A DNA stretch of 64,000 nucleotides, taken from NCBI GenBank assembly GCA_045226335.1, contig JBGVCH010000002.1:1-64000 (forward strand), read 5' to 3'. The translations under genes and the position numbers were made by a program. The notes beneath the pieces were generated by a model that made no database searches, was not told where the DNA came from, and was given only the letters and a program-made list of their open reading frames with translations. This DNA is from RUG11272 sp045226335 (GTDB taxonomy: Bacteria > Bacillota > Clostridia > Christensenellales > Aristaeellaceae). Below, one piece after another: positions 34,735 to 42,113 of this stretch. Position 1 is the stretch's first letter, and every line of letters starts with the position of its first letter.

Positions 34735-35736
34735 ATGCGGATCTTTGTGGATGCCATGGGCGGTGACAACGCGCCCCAGGCGCCGGTGGCCGGCGTCATC
34801 GAGGCGCTTCGGCGTTATCCCGAGCTGGAGATCACCTTGGCCGGCGTTCTCAGCGAGGTGGAACCGCTGCTGACGGACTGCGACGATGTCCGCGGAAGGA
34901 TCCGGCTGCTGGACGCACCGGAGGTCATCACCAACAACGAGCACCCCGTCATGGGGGTCCGGACCAAGAAGAATTCCGCCACCGTCATCGGCATGCTGCA
35001 GGTGAAGAACGGCGAGGCGGACGGCTTTGTCACCGCCGGGTCCACCGGCGCGGCGCTGGCGGGCGGCATGTTCCGGCTGGGGCGGATCCCCGGCATCGAG
35101 CGGCCCGCCCTGGCCCCCATCCTGCCCAACGGCAAGCGGGGCGCCCTGCTGATCGACTGCGGCGCCAACGTGGACTGCAAGCCGGATTACCTGGTGCAGT
35201 TCGGCCTCATGGGCAGCGTGTACGCCAAAGGCGTCATGGGCACGGAAAATCCCCGGGTCGGCCTGATCAACATCGGCGCCGAAGCGGAGAAGGGCAACGC
35301 CCTGGTGAAGGAGACCTACCCCCTGATGGAGAAGGCCCCCTACAACTTCGTGGGCAACGTGGAGGCCCGGGACCTGCTGGCGGACGTGGCGGACGTGCTG
35401 GTCTGCGACGGCTTCTGCGGCAACCTGGTGCTGAAGTTCATGGAGGGCGTGGCCGGCACCATCATGGGCATCATTAAGAAAGAGCTGCTGGCGGACACCC
35501 GCTCCAAGATCGGCGCGGCCATCGCCAAGCCCGGCTTCCGCAGGGTGAAGAAAGCCATGGACTACACCGAGGTGGGCGGCGCGCCGCTGCTGGGCGTTCG
35601 GGGCGCGGTGGTGAAGGCGCACGGCTCCTCCAACGGCCATGCCCTGGCCTGCGCCATCGGCCAGTGCGTCCGCATGATCGAGGCCAAACTCCCCCAGACC
35701 ATCGAGGCCGGCCTCTCCGGTCTCTCCGGCACCTGA
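34735..35736 (+). CDS. plsX: Phosphate acyltransferase PlsX
   Basis: PlsX (333 residues) turns acyl-ACP and phosphate into acyl-phosphate, the donor used by PlsY for membrane phospholipid synthesis. The start MRIFVDAMGGDNAP is the family signature, and GFVTAGSTGAALAGG, VKETYPLMEKAPYNFVGN and the VVKAHGSS end are conserved. It is followed 72 bases later by acpP, its substrate carrier, and then rnc, a common order. The partner plsY is in this window at 44761. Confidence 0.96.
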   Translation: MRIFVDAMGGDNAPQAPVAGVIEALRRYPELEITLAGVLSEVEPLLTDCDDVRGRIRLLDAPEVITNNEHPVMGVRTKKNSATVIGMLQVKNGEADGFVTAGSTGAALAGGMFRLGRIPGIERPALAPILPNGKRGALLIDCGANVDCKPDYLVQFGLMGSVYAKGVMGTENPRVGLINIGAEAEKGNALVKETYPLMEKAPYNFVGNVEARDLLADVADVLVCDGFCGNLVLKFMEGVAGTIMGIIKKELLADTRSKIGAAIAKPGFRRVKKAMDYTEVGGAPLLGVRGAVVKAHGSSNGHALACAIGQCVRMIEAKLPQTIEAGLSGLSGT

Positions 35737-35808
35737 CAAACCGGCAATCCCCTGCCAGCGGCAGGTTTGCATCATTCATCCGCTTCATCATCAAAAGGAG
35801 GTTCATCC

Positions 35809-36033
35809 ATGTTTGACACCATCAAGAACCTGATCGCGCAGCAGCTGAAGGCCGACGCGGCCGCCATCACCCGGGAAACCCGTCTGGTGGAAGACCTGAA
35901 GGCCGACAGCGCCAACATCATGGTCATGATCATGGACCTGGAAGACCAGTTCGGCATCACCGTCGAGGACGACCAGATCATGAAGATGAAGACCGTGGGC
36001 GACGTGGTGGACTACATCGAGGCACACAAGTAA
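35809..36033 (+). CDS. acpP: Acyl carrier protein
   Basis: A 74-residue acidic four-helix carrier protein of fatty acid synthesis. The phosphopantetheine serine is in LKADSANIM. In most ACPs the serine is followed by leucine (DSL); here it is alanine, a slight departure that leaves the attachment serine intact. EDQFGITVEDDQ and VGDVVDYI are typical. The ATG follows AAAAGGAGG. A short GC-rich stem (CCTGC/GGCAGG) in the gap to plsX has no T-run, so read-through from plsX is possible. Confidence 0.92.
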   Translation: MFDTIKNLIAQQLKADAAAITRETRLVEDLKADSANIMVMIMDLEDQFGITVEDDQIMKMKTVGDVVDYIEAHK

Positions 36034-36048
36034 GCCGCACGCCATCCG

Positions 36049-36084
36049 AAGAAAGCGCAGTCTCGCCACAGACTGCGCTTTCTT
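36049..36084 (+). terminator. Hairpin between acpP and rnc
   Basis: A perfect 14-bp stem (AAGAAAGCGCAGTC/GACTGCGCTTTCTT) has an eight-base loop; the T residues are in the stem end. It would reduce transcription into rnc and favour high acpP mRNA. A long perfect duplex next to rnc could also be an RNase III target, which is speculation. Confidence 0.7.
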
Positions 36085-36108
36085 ACACCAGGCATCGGGA
36101 GGATCACC

Positions 36109-36768
36109 GTGAACCAGCTCGCTGACGCCATCGGATACACCTTCAGGGATACCGCCCTGCTGCGGCAGGCCCTGACCCACCCCTCCGTGGGGCCGCTCAA
36201 CAACCAGCGCCTCGAGTTCCTCGGGGACGCGATTTTGGAGTTCATCGTCTCCGAAAACCTGTACCGGGCCAACCGGCAGGACCAGGAGGGCTCCCTGACC
36301 CACAAGCGGCTGATGCTGGTGTGTGAGGAGACCCAGAGCGCCATCGCCCGGCGGATTGGCCTGGGCCGGGCCCTGATCATGGATCGGGGCGAGGAGAACT
36401 CCGGCGGCCGGGAAAAGCCCTCCGTGCTCTGCGACGCCATGGAGGCCCTGCTGGCGGCCGTGTACCTGGACGGCGGCCTGGACGCCGCCAGGGGCTTTGT
36501 GGCGCGGCTCTGGCCCAGCCCGGAGGACGCCGAGCTGCCCATGAAGGACGCCAAGAGCCTGCTGCAGGAACTGCTCCAGGGCCGCGGGGAGCCCGCCCCG
36601 ACCTACGAGCTTCTCGACCGCAGCGGGCCGCCCCACTGCCCCGTCTTCACGTCGGCGGTGATCCTGAACGGCGCCGTCTTCTCCCGGGGAGAGGGGCAGA
36701 GCAAGAAAGTGGCCGAGCAGGCCGCCGCCCTGGCCGCCCTCCGGCTGCTCCGGGAAGAGGGGAAATGA
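36109..36768 (+). CDS. rnc: Ribonuclease III
   Basis: RNase III (219 residues) cuts double-stranded RNA in rRNA processing and mRNA decay. The signature NQRLEFLGDAILEFIVSE holds catalytic acidic residues, and the second acidic pair lies in CDAMEALLAAVYLDGG. A double-stranded RNA-binding domain (KSLLQELLQGRG ... KKVAEQAAALAALRLL) makes the C-terminal third. The start is GTG at 36109 after GGGAGGA. Order acpP-rnc is common. Confidence 0.95.
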   Translation: MNQLADAIGYTFRDTALLRQALTHPSVGPLNNQRLEFLGDAILEFIVSENLYRANRQDQEGSLTHKRLMLVCEETQSAIARRIGLGRALIMDRGEENSGGREKPSVLCDAMEALLAAVYLDGGLDAARGFVARLWPSPEDAELPMKDAKSLLQELLQGRGEPAPTYELLDRSGPPHCPVFTSAVILNGAVFSRGEGQSKKVAEQAAALAALRLLREEGK

Positions 36769-36787
36769 AAAACCCCCGCGCGGGGGG
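36765..36787 (-). terminator. Terminator of the RidA/DUF1858 unit
   Basis: CCCCC-GCGC-GGGGG forms a short strong hairpin. On the minus strand it is followed by TTTTTC, so it best serves the DUF1858 gene, though it also lies just after the rnc stop. Confidence 0.7.
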
Positions 36788-36796
36788 CTTCGGGGA

Positions 36797-37018
36797 TCAG
36801 GCTTCCTCGGTCTGGGTCTTCTTGAAGTCCAGGTAGGCCTGGATATCGGCCAGCACCTGATCCGGGTCCAGGCCGTGCACCATGCAGGCCTGCTCCAGGG
36901 ACTCCATGATGGAGGAGGGGCAGCCCACGCAGTGCATGCCGCACTGCATCAGGACGCCCGCGATACCCATGTCATAGCGGAGCATTTCGCCCATTGTGGT
37001 CTTTTTGGTGATTTCCAT
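36797..37018 (-). CDS. DUF1858 family small protein
   Basis: This 73-residue protein matches the DUF1858 fold seen alone or fused to hybrid-cluster and sulfur proteins. It begins EITKKTTMGEMLR and has a paired-cysteine motif CGMHCVGCPSS, which may bind a metal or cluster. It has no signal peptide. The family's role is unknown; it is widespread in anaerobes. It lies 21 bases downstream of the RidA gene in the same direction. Confidence 0.85.
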   Translation of the reverse strand: MEITKKTTMGEMLRYDMGIAGVLMQCGMHCVGCPSSIMESLEQACMVHGLDPDQVLADIQAYLDFKKTQTEEA

Positions 37019-37039
37019 GTCATTTTTCCTCCTGTCGGT

Positions 37040-37420
37040 TCATGCTTTGACGGCGACGCATTCGATCTCGATGCTGGCGTTCCGGGGAAGGCAGGCCGCC
37101 TGGAAGCAGGCCCTGGCCGGTGGGTTCGCCCTGAAGAAGCCGGCATAGGCGCCGTTCATCTCCGCGAAGTCCGCCATGTCCTTCAGCAGGACGGTGGTCT
37201 TGACCACCTGATCCATGGTGCAGCCCGCCTCCGCCAGGATGGCCCCGATGTTTTCGAGGCAGCGGACGGTCTGCTCCGCGATGCTCCCCCGCAGGAGCTC
37301 CCCGGTCTCGGGGACCACCGGCAGCTGGCCGCTGACATACACCGTGCCGCCGGCCTCAATGCCCTGGGAATAAGGCCCGATGGCCGCCGGCGCCTTCTTT
37401 GTGCTCAGCACGCGGATCAT
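37040..37420 (-). CDS. RidA/YjgF-family enamine/imine deaminase
   Basis: A 126-residue Rid protein, typically a trimer that hydrolyses reactive 2-aminoacrylate and other imines made by PLP enzymes such as threonine dehydratase. Typical segments are APAAIGPYSQG near the start, VYVSGQLP, and the active-site arginine in PPARACFQ. The C-terminal SIEIECVAV is conserved; the Glu there is the expected active-site residue. The product is full length. It is first in a two-gene minus-strand unit. Confidence 0.92.
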   Translation of the reverse strand: MIRVLSTKKAPAAIGPYSQGIEAGGTVYVSGQLPVVPETGELLRGSIAEQTVRCLENIGAILAEAGCTMDQVVKTTVLLKDMADFAEMNGAYAGFFRANPPARACFQAACLPRNASIEIECVAVKA

Positions 37421-37501
37421 GGCATACCCTCCTCTGTGTGGTTCGCCTTATTATATCACACTCCCCCTGTCTGTCAATCATCGCCGCAAAGGAAGTTTCG
37501 C

Positions 37502-37990
37502 ATGAAGAAATACGGTTGGATCGCGCTGCTGGTCCTGGCGGCGGACCGGGTCACCAAGCTGCTGGCGGTTCGCCTGGCGGAGCCCGTGACGCTGATCCCC
37601 GGCGTCCTGGGCCTGCGCTGCGCGGAGAACACCGGCATGGCCTTCAGCCTGCTGAGCGGCAGGCCCTGGCTGCTGGGGATCCTGTCCGCGGCGGTCATCG
37701 CGGCGGCCTTTCTCCTGCTGCGGGGGCTGCCCTTCCGGGGCTTCTCCATGACCGCCCTGATGTTCATGCTGGGCGGCGCCGTGGGAAACGCCGTCGACCG
37801 GTTCTTCACGGGCTACGTGATCGACATGGTGGAGATCCTCGCCTTTTCCTTCCCCATCTTCAACGTGGCGGACAGCTTCCTGACGGTGGGCTGCGCCATG
37901 CTGATCTGGTCCCTGATCCGCCGGCCGGACGAGTGGAAAAAGCAGCCGGCGCGCGAAAAACCGGAGGAGCCGAAGAATGGAAGCCATTGA
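37502..37990 (+). CDS. lspA: Lipoprotein signal peptidase
   Basis: Signal peptidase II (162 residues) removes signal peptides from prolipoproteins in the membrane. Four membrane helices are visible. The catalytic aspartates lie in GNAVDRFF and FNVADSFL; NTGMAFSLL is also conserved. It overlaps rluD by 14 bases, the usual lspA-rluD arrangement. A ribosome site (AAAGGAAG) precedes the ATG at 37502. Confidence 0.95.
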   Translation: MKKYGWIALLVLAADRVTKLLAVRLAEPVTLIPGVLGLRCAENTGMAFSLLSGRPWLLGILSAAVIAAAFLLLRGLPFRGFSMTALMFMLGGAVGNAVDRFFTGYVIDMVEILAFSFPIFNVADSFLTVGCAMLIWSLIRRPDEWKKQPAREKPEEPKNGSH

Positions 37991-38915
37991 GAGAACCGTG
38001 GAGGGCACGGCCGACGGGCGGCGGCTGGACGTGATGCTGGCGGAATGGGCCGGCCTCACCCGCTCCAGAGTCTCCGCCCTCATCGGAGAGGGCTGCTGCA
38101 CGGTGGAGGGCAGGCCTGCGCCGAAGCCCGGCGCGGTCCCGCCGCAGGGCGCCGCGGTACGGTTGACCATCCCCGCCCCCAGGCCCGCAGAGCCTCAGCC
38201 CGAGGACATCCCGCTGGAGATCCTCCACCAGGACGCCGACCTGGCCGTGGTGGTGAAACCCTGCGGCATGGTGGTGCATCCCGCCGCCGGCAACGAGGAC
38301 GGCACGCTGGTCAACGCCCTGCTGTACGCCATGGATCAGCTGGGGGGCATCGGGGGCGTCATGCGGCCGGGAATCGTCCACCGGCTGGACAAGGACACCT
38401 CCGGCCTGCTGCTGGTGGCCAAGAACGACCCGGCCCAGCTGGCCCTGAGCCGGCAGCTGCAGGACCGGGATGTGGAGAAGCACTATCTGGCCCTGGTGGA
38501 GGGCAGCATGGCGGAGCCGGCCGGGCGGATCGACCAGCCCATCGGCCGCTCCAAAAAGGACCGGAAGAAGATGGCCATCGACCCGCAGGGCCGGGAAGCG
38601 CACACGGAATGGACCGTTCTGGCGGAGGGCGACCGCTGCTCGCTGCTGGACGTCCACATCCTCACCGGCCGCACCCATCAGATCCGGGTCCATATGCGAT
38701 CCGCCGGCCACCCGGTCTGCGGCGACCCCATCTACGGGTTTGAGCGCGGCCTGAAGGTGCCCCGGCTGATGCTGCACGCCTGGACCCTGGCCTTCCGCCA
38801 CCCGGTGAGCGGCAAAATGATGCGCTTCACGGCACCTCTGCCGGAAGCCTTCGTCCGGGGGCTCACGGGGCACGGCATTTCCCAAGACCTCATTCAGGAG
38901 CTGAATCCGCAATGA
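37977..38915 (+). CDS. rluD: Large-subunit pseudouridine synthase, RluD type
   Basis: This 312-residue RluA-family enzyme makes pseudouridine in 23S rRNA. An S4 RNA-binding domain covers about residues 12-75. The catalytic aspartate is in IVHRLDKDTSGLLLVAKN, and LLDVHILTGRTHQIRVH is the second family motif. The RluD assignment rests on length, S4 domain and the lspA neighbour. It overlaps the next gene by four bases (ATGA). Confidence 0.92.
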   Translation: MEAIERTVEGTADGRRLDVMLAEWAGLTRSRVSALIGEGCCTVEGRPAPKPGAVPPQGAAVRLTIPAPRPAEPQPEDIPLEILHQDADLAVVVKPCGMVVHPAAGNEDGTLVNALLYAMDQLGGIGGVMRPGIVHRLDKDTSGLLLVAKNDPAQLALSRQLQDRDVEKHYLALVEGSMAEPAGRIDQPIGRSKKDRKKMAIDPQGREAHTEWTVLAEGDRCSLLDVHILTGRTHQIRVHMRSAGHPVCGDPIYGFERGLKVPRLMLHAWTLAFRHPVSGKMMRFTAPLPEAFVRGLTGHGISQDLIQELNPQ

Positions 38916-39580
38916 AGACCAAACGGCTTTTCCGGTTCTATCGGGGGATCATCCGCCTGTGCTTCGGCCAGTACCGCACCGAGTGGGATGTCCCCTTTGA
39001 CGGCACCCCGTCGGTGTTCTGCCCCAACCACGAGCGGAGCCGCGGCCCCATCATCATGTCCTGCCTCTTTGAGCGCTGGGACAGCACAAGGACCTGGTTC
39101 AGCGCCATCACCATCGACCGGAAGGCGCTGCCCAACTACGTCCGCATCGACCACTGGTGGGACCACAACAGCAAGCTCCACTGGTTCTACAACATCACCG
39201 TGCCCTACATCACCGCCCTGCTGCTGCCCCACTTCATGAAGACCATCCCCGGCATTCCCGTCTACTATGACAAGAATGTCACCAAGACCTTCAAGCTCAG
39301 CACCGACGCCCTGAGCCGGGGCGAGAGCGTCAGCATCTTCGCCCAGGAGGTCAACGGCTACAAGAGCCATGAGCAGCAGCTGCGCAGCGGTTTTCTGCTC
39401 ATCGCGCCCCTGGCGTGGAAGCGCTGCGGGATCCGGCTGAAGTTCTACCCCGTGCACATCGACCGGAAGCAGCGCCTGATCCACGTCCTGGCCCCCGTGG
39501 AGTACGACCCGGACATCCCCTTCCAGGAGCAGGAGCCGGTGTTGCTGGAAAAGCTCAGCGCCGGGGTGTGGGACGAGTGA
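38912..39580 (+). CDS. PlsC-like acyltransferase with altered active-site motif
   Basis: A 222-residue protein resembling 1-acyl-glycerol-3-phosphate acyltransferases. The region that should hold the catalytic HxxxxD motif reads CPNHERSRGPII, where the histidine (residue 40) is kept but the aspartate position is glycine. The expected FPEG motif reads VSIFAQEVNG. It may be an acyltransferase with other chemistry or a non-catalytic relative. It is coupled to rluD by a four-base overlap. A canonical PlsC is present at 61104, so this copy need not do that job. Confidence 0.6.
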   Translation: MKTKRLFRFYRGIIRLCFGQYRTEWDVPFDGTPSVFCPNHERSRGPIIMSCLFERWDSTRTWFSAITIDRKALPNYVRIDHWWDHNSKLHWFYNITVPYITALLLPHFMKTIPGIPVYYDKNVTKTFKLSTDALSRGESVSIFAQEVNGYKSHEQQLRSGFLLIAPLAWKRCGIRLKFYPVHIDRKQRLIHVLAPVEYDPDIPFQEQEPVLLEKLSAGVWDE

Positions 39581-39662
39581 ACGGCCCCGGTCTCCTTCTT
39601 CTCTCGAACCGGTCCCGGTGAACTGATTATACGAATCTCAATTCAGAATGCTGAGCAAAGCA

Positions 39663-39752
39663 AAGGGATTTCGCGGTCTGCGGACCGCGACCAAGGCTTT
39701 CCGATCGCCCTGGACCTTCGGGTCCATACCCTTGCATGACTTGTGATTCTTA
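39663..39752. repeat. 90-bp dispersed structured repeat, copy 2
   Basis: This is the second copy of the element at 12741-12830. Hairpin 1 (39671-39690) keeps its eight base pairs and TGCG loop through two compensatory base-pair changes (A-T to C-G, C-G to T-A). Hairpin 2 has one A.C mismatch. The outer AAGGG/CCCTT pairing is one base pair longer than in copy 1. Outside the core, 39637-39649 and 39746-39758 form a 12-of-13 inverted repeat (CTCAATTCAGAAT/ATTCTTAATTGAG). It lies between the convergent acyltransferase-like and P-type ATPase genes, just before a terminator. Confidence 0.85.
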
Positions 39753-39768
39753 ATTGAGAATGGTATCA

Positions 39769-39801
39769 AAACGCCGCGCCTCTTTCCCCGGCGCGGCGTT
39801 T
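39769..39801. terminator. Terminator between convergent genes
   Basis: AAACGCCGCGCC pairs perfectly over 12 bases with GGCGCGGCGTTT around a nine-base loop. It lies three bases after the P-type ATPase stop; on that strand GTTTTG follows. Confidence 0.8.
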
Positions 39802-39804
39802 CGA

Positions 39805-41682
39805 TTACACCCGAATGGCGTTCAGCACCGCCAGCACCATGACGCCTACGTCCGCGAAGATAGCCATCCACATGGTGCCCAGGCCCAGGGCGCTGAGGAG
39901 CAGGCAGATCAGCTTGACGCCGATGGCGAAGGCGATGTTCTCCCGGACGATGCGCATACAGCGGCGAGCCAGGCGAATGGCCACGGAGATCTTCAGCGGA
40001 TCGTCGTCCATCAGCACGATGTCCGCCGCCTCGATGGCCGCGTCGGAGCCCAGGGCCCCCATGGCGATGCCGAGATCCGAGCGGGTCAGCACCGGCGCGT
40101 CGTTGATGCCGTCCCCCACAAAGGCCAGCTTTTCACCGTCCTTCTTCTCCGCCAGCAGGTCCTCCACCGCCTGCACCTTATCCTGGGGCAGGAGTTCGGC
40201 CCGCACCGTGTCGATGCCCAGGTTTTCCGCCACCGCGGCCGCGGCTTCCCGGCGGTCTCCGGTGAGCATCACGGTTCTCCGCACGCCGTTTCTCCGCAGG
40301 GCCTCCACCGCCTCCCGGGCCGTGGGCTTCAGGCTGTCCGCGATGAGGATGTGGCCGCAATAGGCGCCGTCCACCGCCACGTGCACCACCGTGCCCACGG
40401 AATGGCAGGGCTCCGCCGGGACGCCGAAGCGATCCATCAGCTTGCTGTTCCCCGCCATGACCCGGCGGCCGTCCACCGTGGCCACAACGCCCTCGCCGGC
40501 GTACTCCCGGGTGTCCGTCACCCGGGCCGGGTCCAGGGGCTCGCCGCAGGCCTGCCGCAGGCTCTGGCTGATGGGATGGTTGGAATGGCTTTCCGCCAGG
40601 GCGGCCAACGCCAGCATCTCCTTCTCGGGGATAGCGCTGTGGTGGATCCCGGCCACCTCAAAGACGCCCTGAGTCATGGTGCCGGTCTTGTCAAAGGCCA
40701 CGATCCGGACGGAGGCCAGGTTCTCCAGCTCGTTGGAGCCCTTCACCAGCACGCCCTTGCGGCTGGCCCGGCCGATGCCCGCGAAGAAGGTCAGGGGGAT
40801 GGAGATCACCAGCGCGCAGGGGCAGGAGATCACCAGGAAGGTCAGGGCCCGCAGCAGCCAGTCGCTCCACAGGGCGTCCCGGCCCAGCAGCAGGGACACC
40901 GCCGGCCCCAGCACCGCCAGCGCCACGGCGCTGAGCACCACAGCCGGGGTGTACACCCGGGCGAAACGGCTGATGAAGGCCTCGCTGCGGCTCTTGCGGG
41001 ATGAGGCGGTCTCGATCAGGTCCAGCACCCGGGCCGCGGTGGATTCCCCGGCCTCCCGATCCGCGCGCATGCGGATCATGCCGCTGAGGTTCACGCAGCC
41101 GGAGAGCACCTCGTCCCCCGGCGCCACGTCCCTGGGCAGGCTCTCCCCCGTCAGGGCCGCGGTGTCCAGGGCGGAATGGCCCGTCAACACCGTGCCGTCC
41201 ACGGGGATCTTCTCGCCGGGCTTCACCAACAGCACGCTGCCGATGGCCACCTCGTCCGCGTCCACCGTCTCGCAGCGGCCATCCTCAAGCTCCACGCAGG
41301 CGGTGTCCGGCCGGATGTCCATGAGGGCCGTGATGGACTGGCGGCTCTTGCCCACGGCCACGCTCTGGAACAGCTCGCCGATCTGGTAAAACAGCATCAC
41401 GGCCACCGCTTCCATGTAGTCCCCGGTCCGGATCCGGCCCAGGACAAAGGCGCCCACCGTGGCCAGCGCCATCAGAAAGCACTCGTCAAAGGGCTGACGG
41501 TTGACCAGCCCCTTTCCGGCCTTCCGCAGCACGTCCCAGCCGATGACCAGGTACGGGATCACGTACAGCCCGAAGGTGAGCCAGCCGTTCCACACCGTCT
41601 CCACATGGATGAAGTACAGCGCGGCCAGCATCGCCGCCGTCAGGATGATCCGGTACAGCACCCGCTTCTGCTTGCGATTCAC
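39805..41682 (-). CDS. Heavy-metal P1B-type ATPase (Zn/Cd/Pb export type)
   Basis: A 625-residue membrane ATPase that pumps metal out of the cytoplasm. The membrane CPC motif (ISCPCALVISIPL), the phosphorylated Asp in AFDKTGTMTQG, the HP motif in SHSNHPISQ and the hinge GDGINDAPVL are present. TGESLP is the actuator loop. CPC with an FDKTGTMT loop suits Zn2+, Cd2+ or Pb2+ rather than proving it. The N-terminal metal-binding domain is not fused; it is the separate small protein 27 bases upstream. Both lie behind an ArsR/SmtB-type palindrome. Confidence 0.92.
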   Translation of the reverse strand: MNRKQKRVLYRIILTAAMLAALYFIHVETVWNGWLTFGLYVIPYLVIGWDVLRKAGKGLVNRQPFDECFLMALATVGAFVLGRIRTGDYMEAVAVMLFYQIGELFQSVAVGKSRQSITALMDIRPDTACVELEDGRCETVDADEVAIGSVLLVKPGEKIPVDGTVLTGHSALDTAALTGESLPRDVAPGDEVLSGCVNLSGMIRMRADREAGESTAARVLDLIETASSRKSRSEAFISRFARVYTPAVVLSAVALAVLGPAVSLLLGRDALWSDWLLRALTFLVISCPCALVISIPLTFFAGIGRASRKGVLVKGSNELENLASVRIVAFDKTGTMTQGVFEVAGIHHSAIPEKEMLALAALAESHSNHPISQSLRQACGEPLDPARVTDTREYAGEGVVATVDGRRVMAGNSKLMDRFGVPAEPCHSVGTVVHVAVDGAYCGHILIADSLKPTAREAVEALRRNGVRRTVMLTGDRREAAAAVAENLGIDTVRAELLPQDKVQAVEDLLAEKKDGEKLAFVGDGINDAPVLTRSDLGIAMGALGSDAAIEAADIVLMDDDPLKISVAIRLARRCMRIVRENIAFAIGVKLICLLLSALGLGTMWMAIFADVGVMVLAVLNAIRV

Positions 41683-41709
41683 CTTTTTTCCTTCTTTCCC
41701 GGCCTTCCG

Positions 41710-41928
41710 TCACAGGAAGATCTCGCAGTCCGACTCCACGCGCTTGCAGTTGGCCAGCACGTCCTTCATCACTTTGCCGCAGTCGGCGCCTTCCTCGAAG
41801 GTCACCGTCATTTTGAGGGTCATGTAGTTCACCACGGCGCCGGCCACCCCGGGGGTCTTGCAGGCCGCGGCTTCCATCTTGTTGGCGCAGTTGGCACAAT
41901 CCACATCGATCTTGTAGGTCTTCTTCAT
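41710..41928 (-). CDS. Small heavy-metal-associated (HMA) domain protein
   Basis: A 72-residue ferredoxin-like HMA protein with the metal-binding motif DCANCANK (CxxC) near residue 10 and further cysteines later. It probably passes metal to, or stands in for the N-terminal domain of, the ATPase encoded next. The ATG at 41928 follows AAGGAGGG; an upstream in-frame ATG would put that site inside the gene. It is first in the metal operon. Confidence 0.88.
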   Translation of the reverse strand: MKKTYKIDVDCANCANKMEAAACKTPGVAGAVVNYMTLKMTVTFEEGADCGKVMKDVLANCKRVESDCEIFL

Positions 41929-41949
41929 GCCGGTTCCCTCCTTGTCTTT

Positions 41950-41971
41950 CATATGAACAGTTGTTCATATG
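41950..41971 (-). promoter_or_regulatory. Palindromic operator of ArsR/SmtB type
   Basis: CATATGAACA-GT-TGTTCATATG is a perfect 10-2-10 palindrome between the promoter and the HMA start codon. It matches the ATATGAACA/TGTTCATAT form used by Zn/Cd-sensing ArsR/SmtB repressors. No such regulator gene is next to it. Confidence 0.82.
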
Positions 41972-41979
41972 TCATGGAA

Positions 41980-42008
41980 AATATACCACGTTCATCGCCG
42001 CTTGTCAA
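41980..42008 (-). promoter_or_regulatory. Promoter of the metal-export operon
   Basis: On the minus strand TTGACA and TATATT are exactly 17 bases apart. The palindrome at 41950-41971 covers the expected transcription start, so a bound repressor would block initiation. Confidence 0.8.
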
Positions 42009-42044
42009 TGCCCCCGGGAACTTTTTGTTTCGGCCGCCGCAGTA

Positions 42045-42073
42045 TTGACAACCCGGGCATTTGGCGGCATAAT
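42045..42073 (+). promoter_or_regulatory. Promoter of the DUF512-der-plsY unit
   Basis: TTGACA and CATAAT are 17 bases apart. The GTG start of the DUF512 gene is about 40 bases downstream. Confidence 0.72.
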
Positions 42074-42113
42074 TCATGGGTAGAGATTTGCTTCCGGAAA
42101 GGGTGGGACGGCT

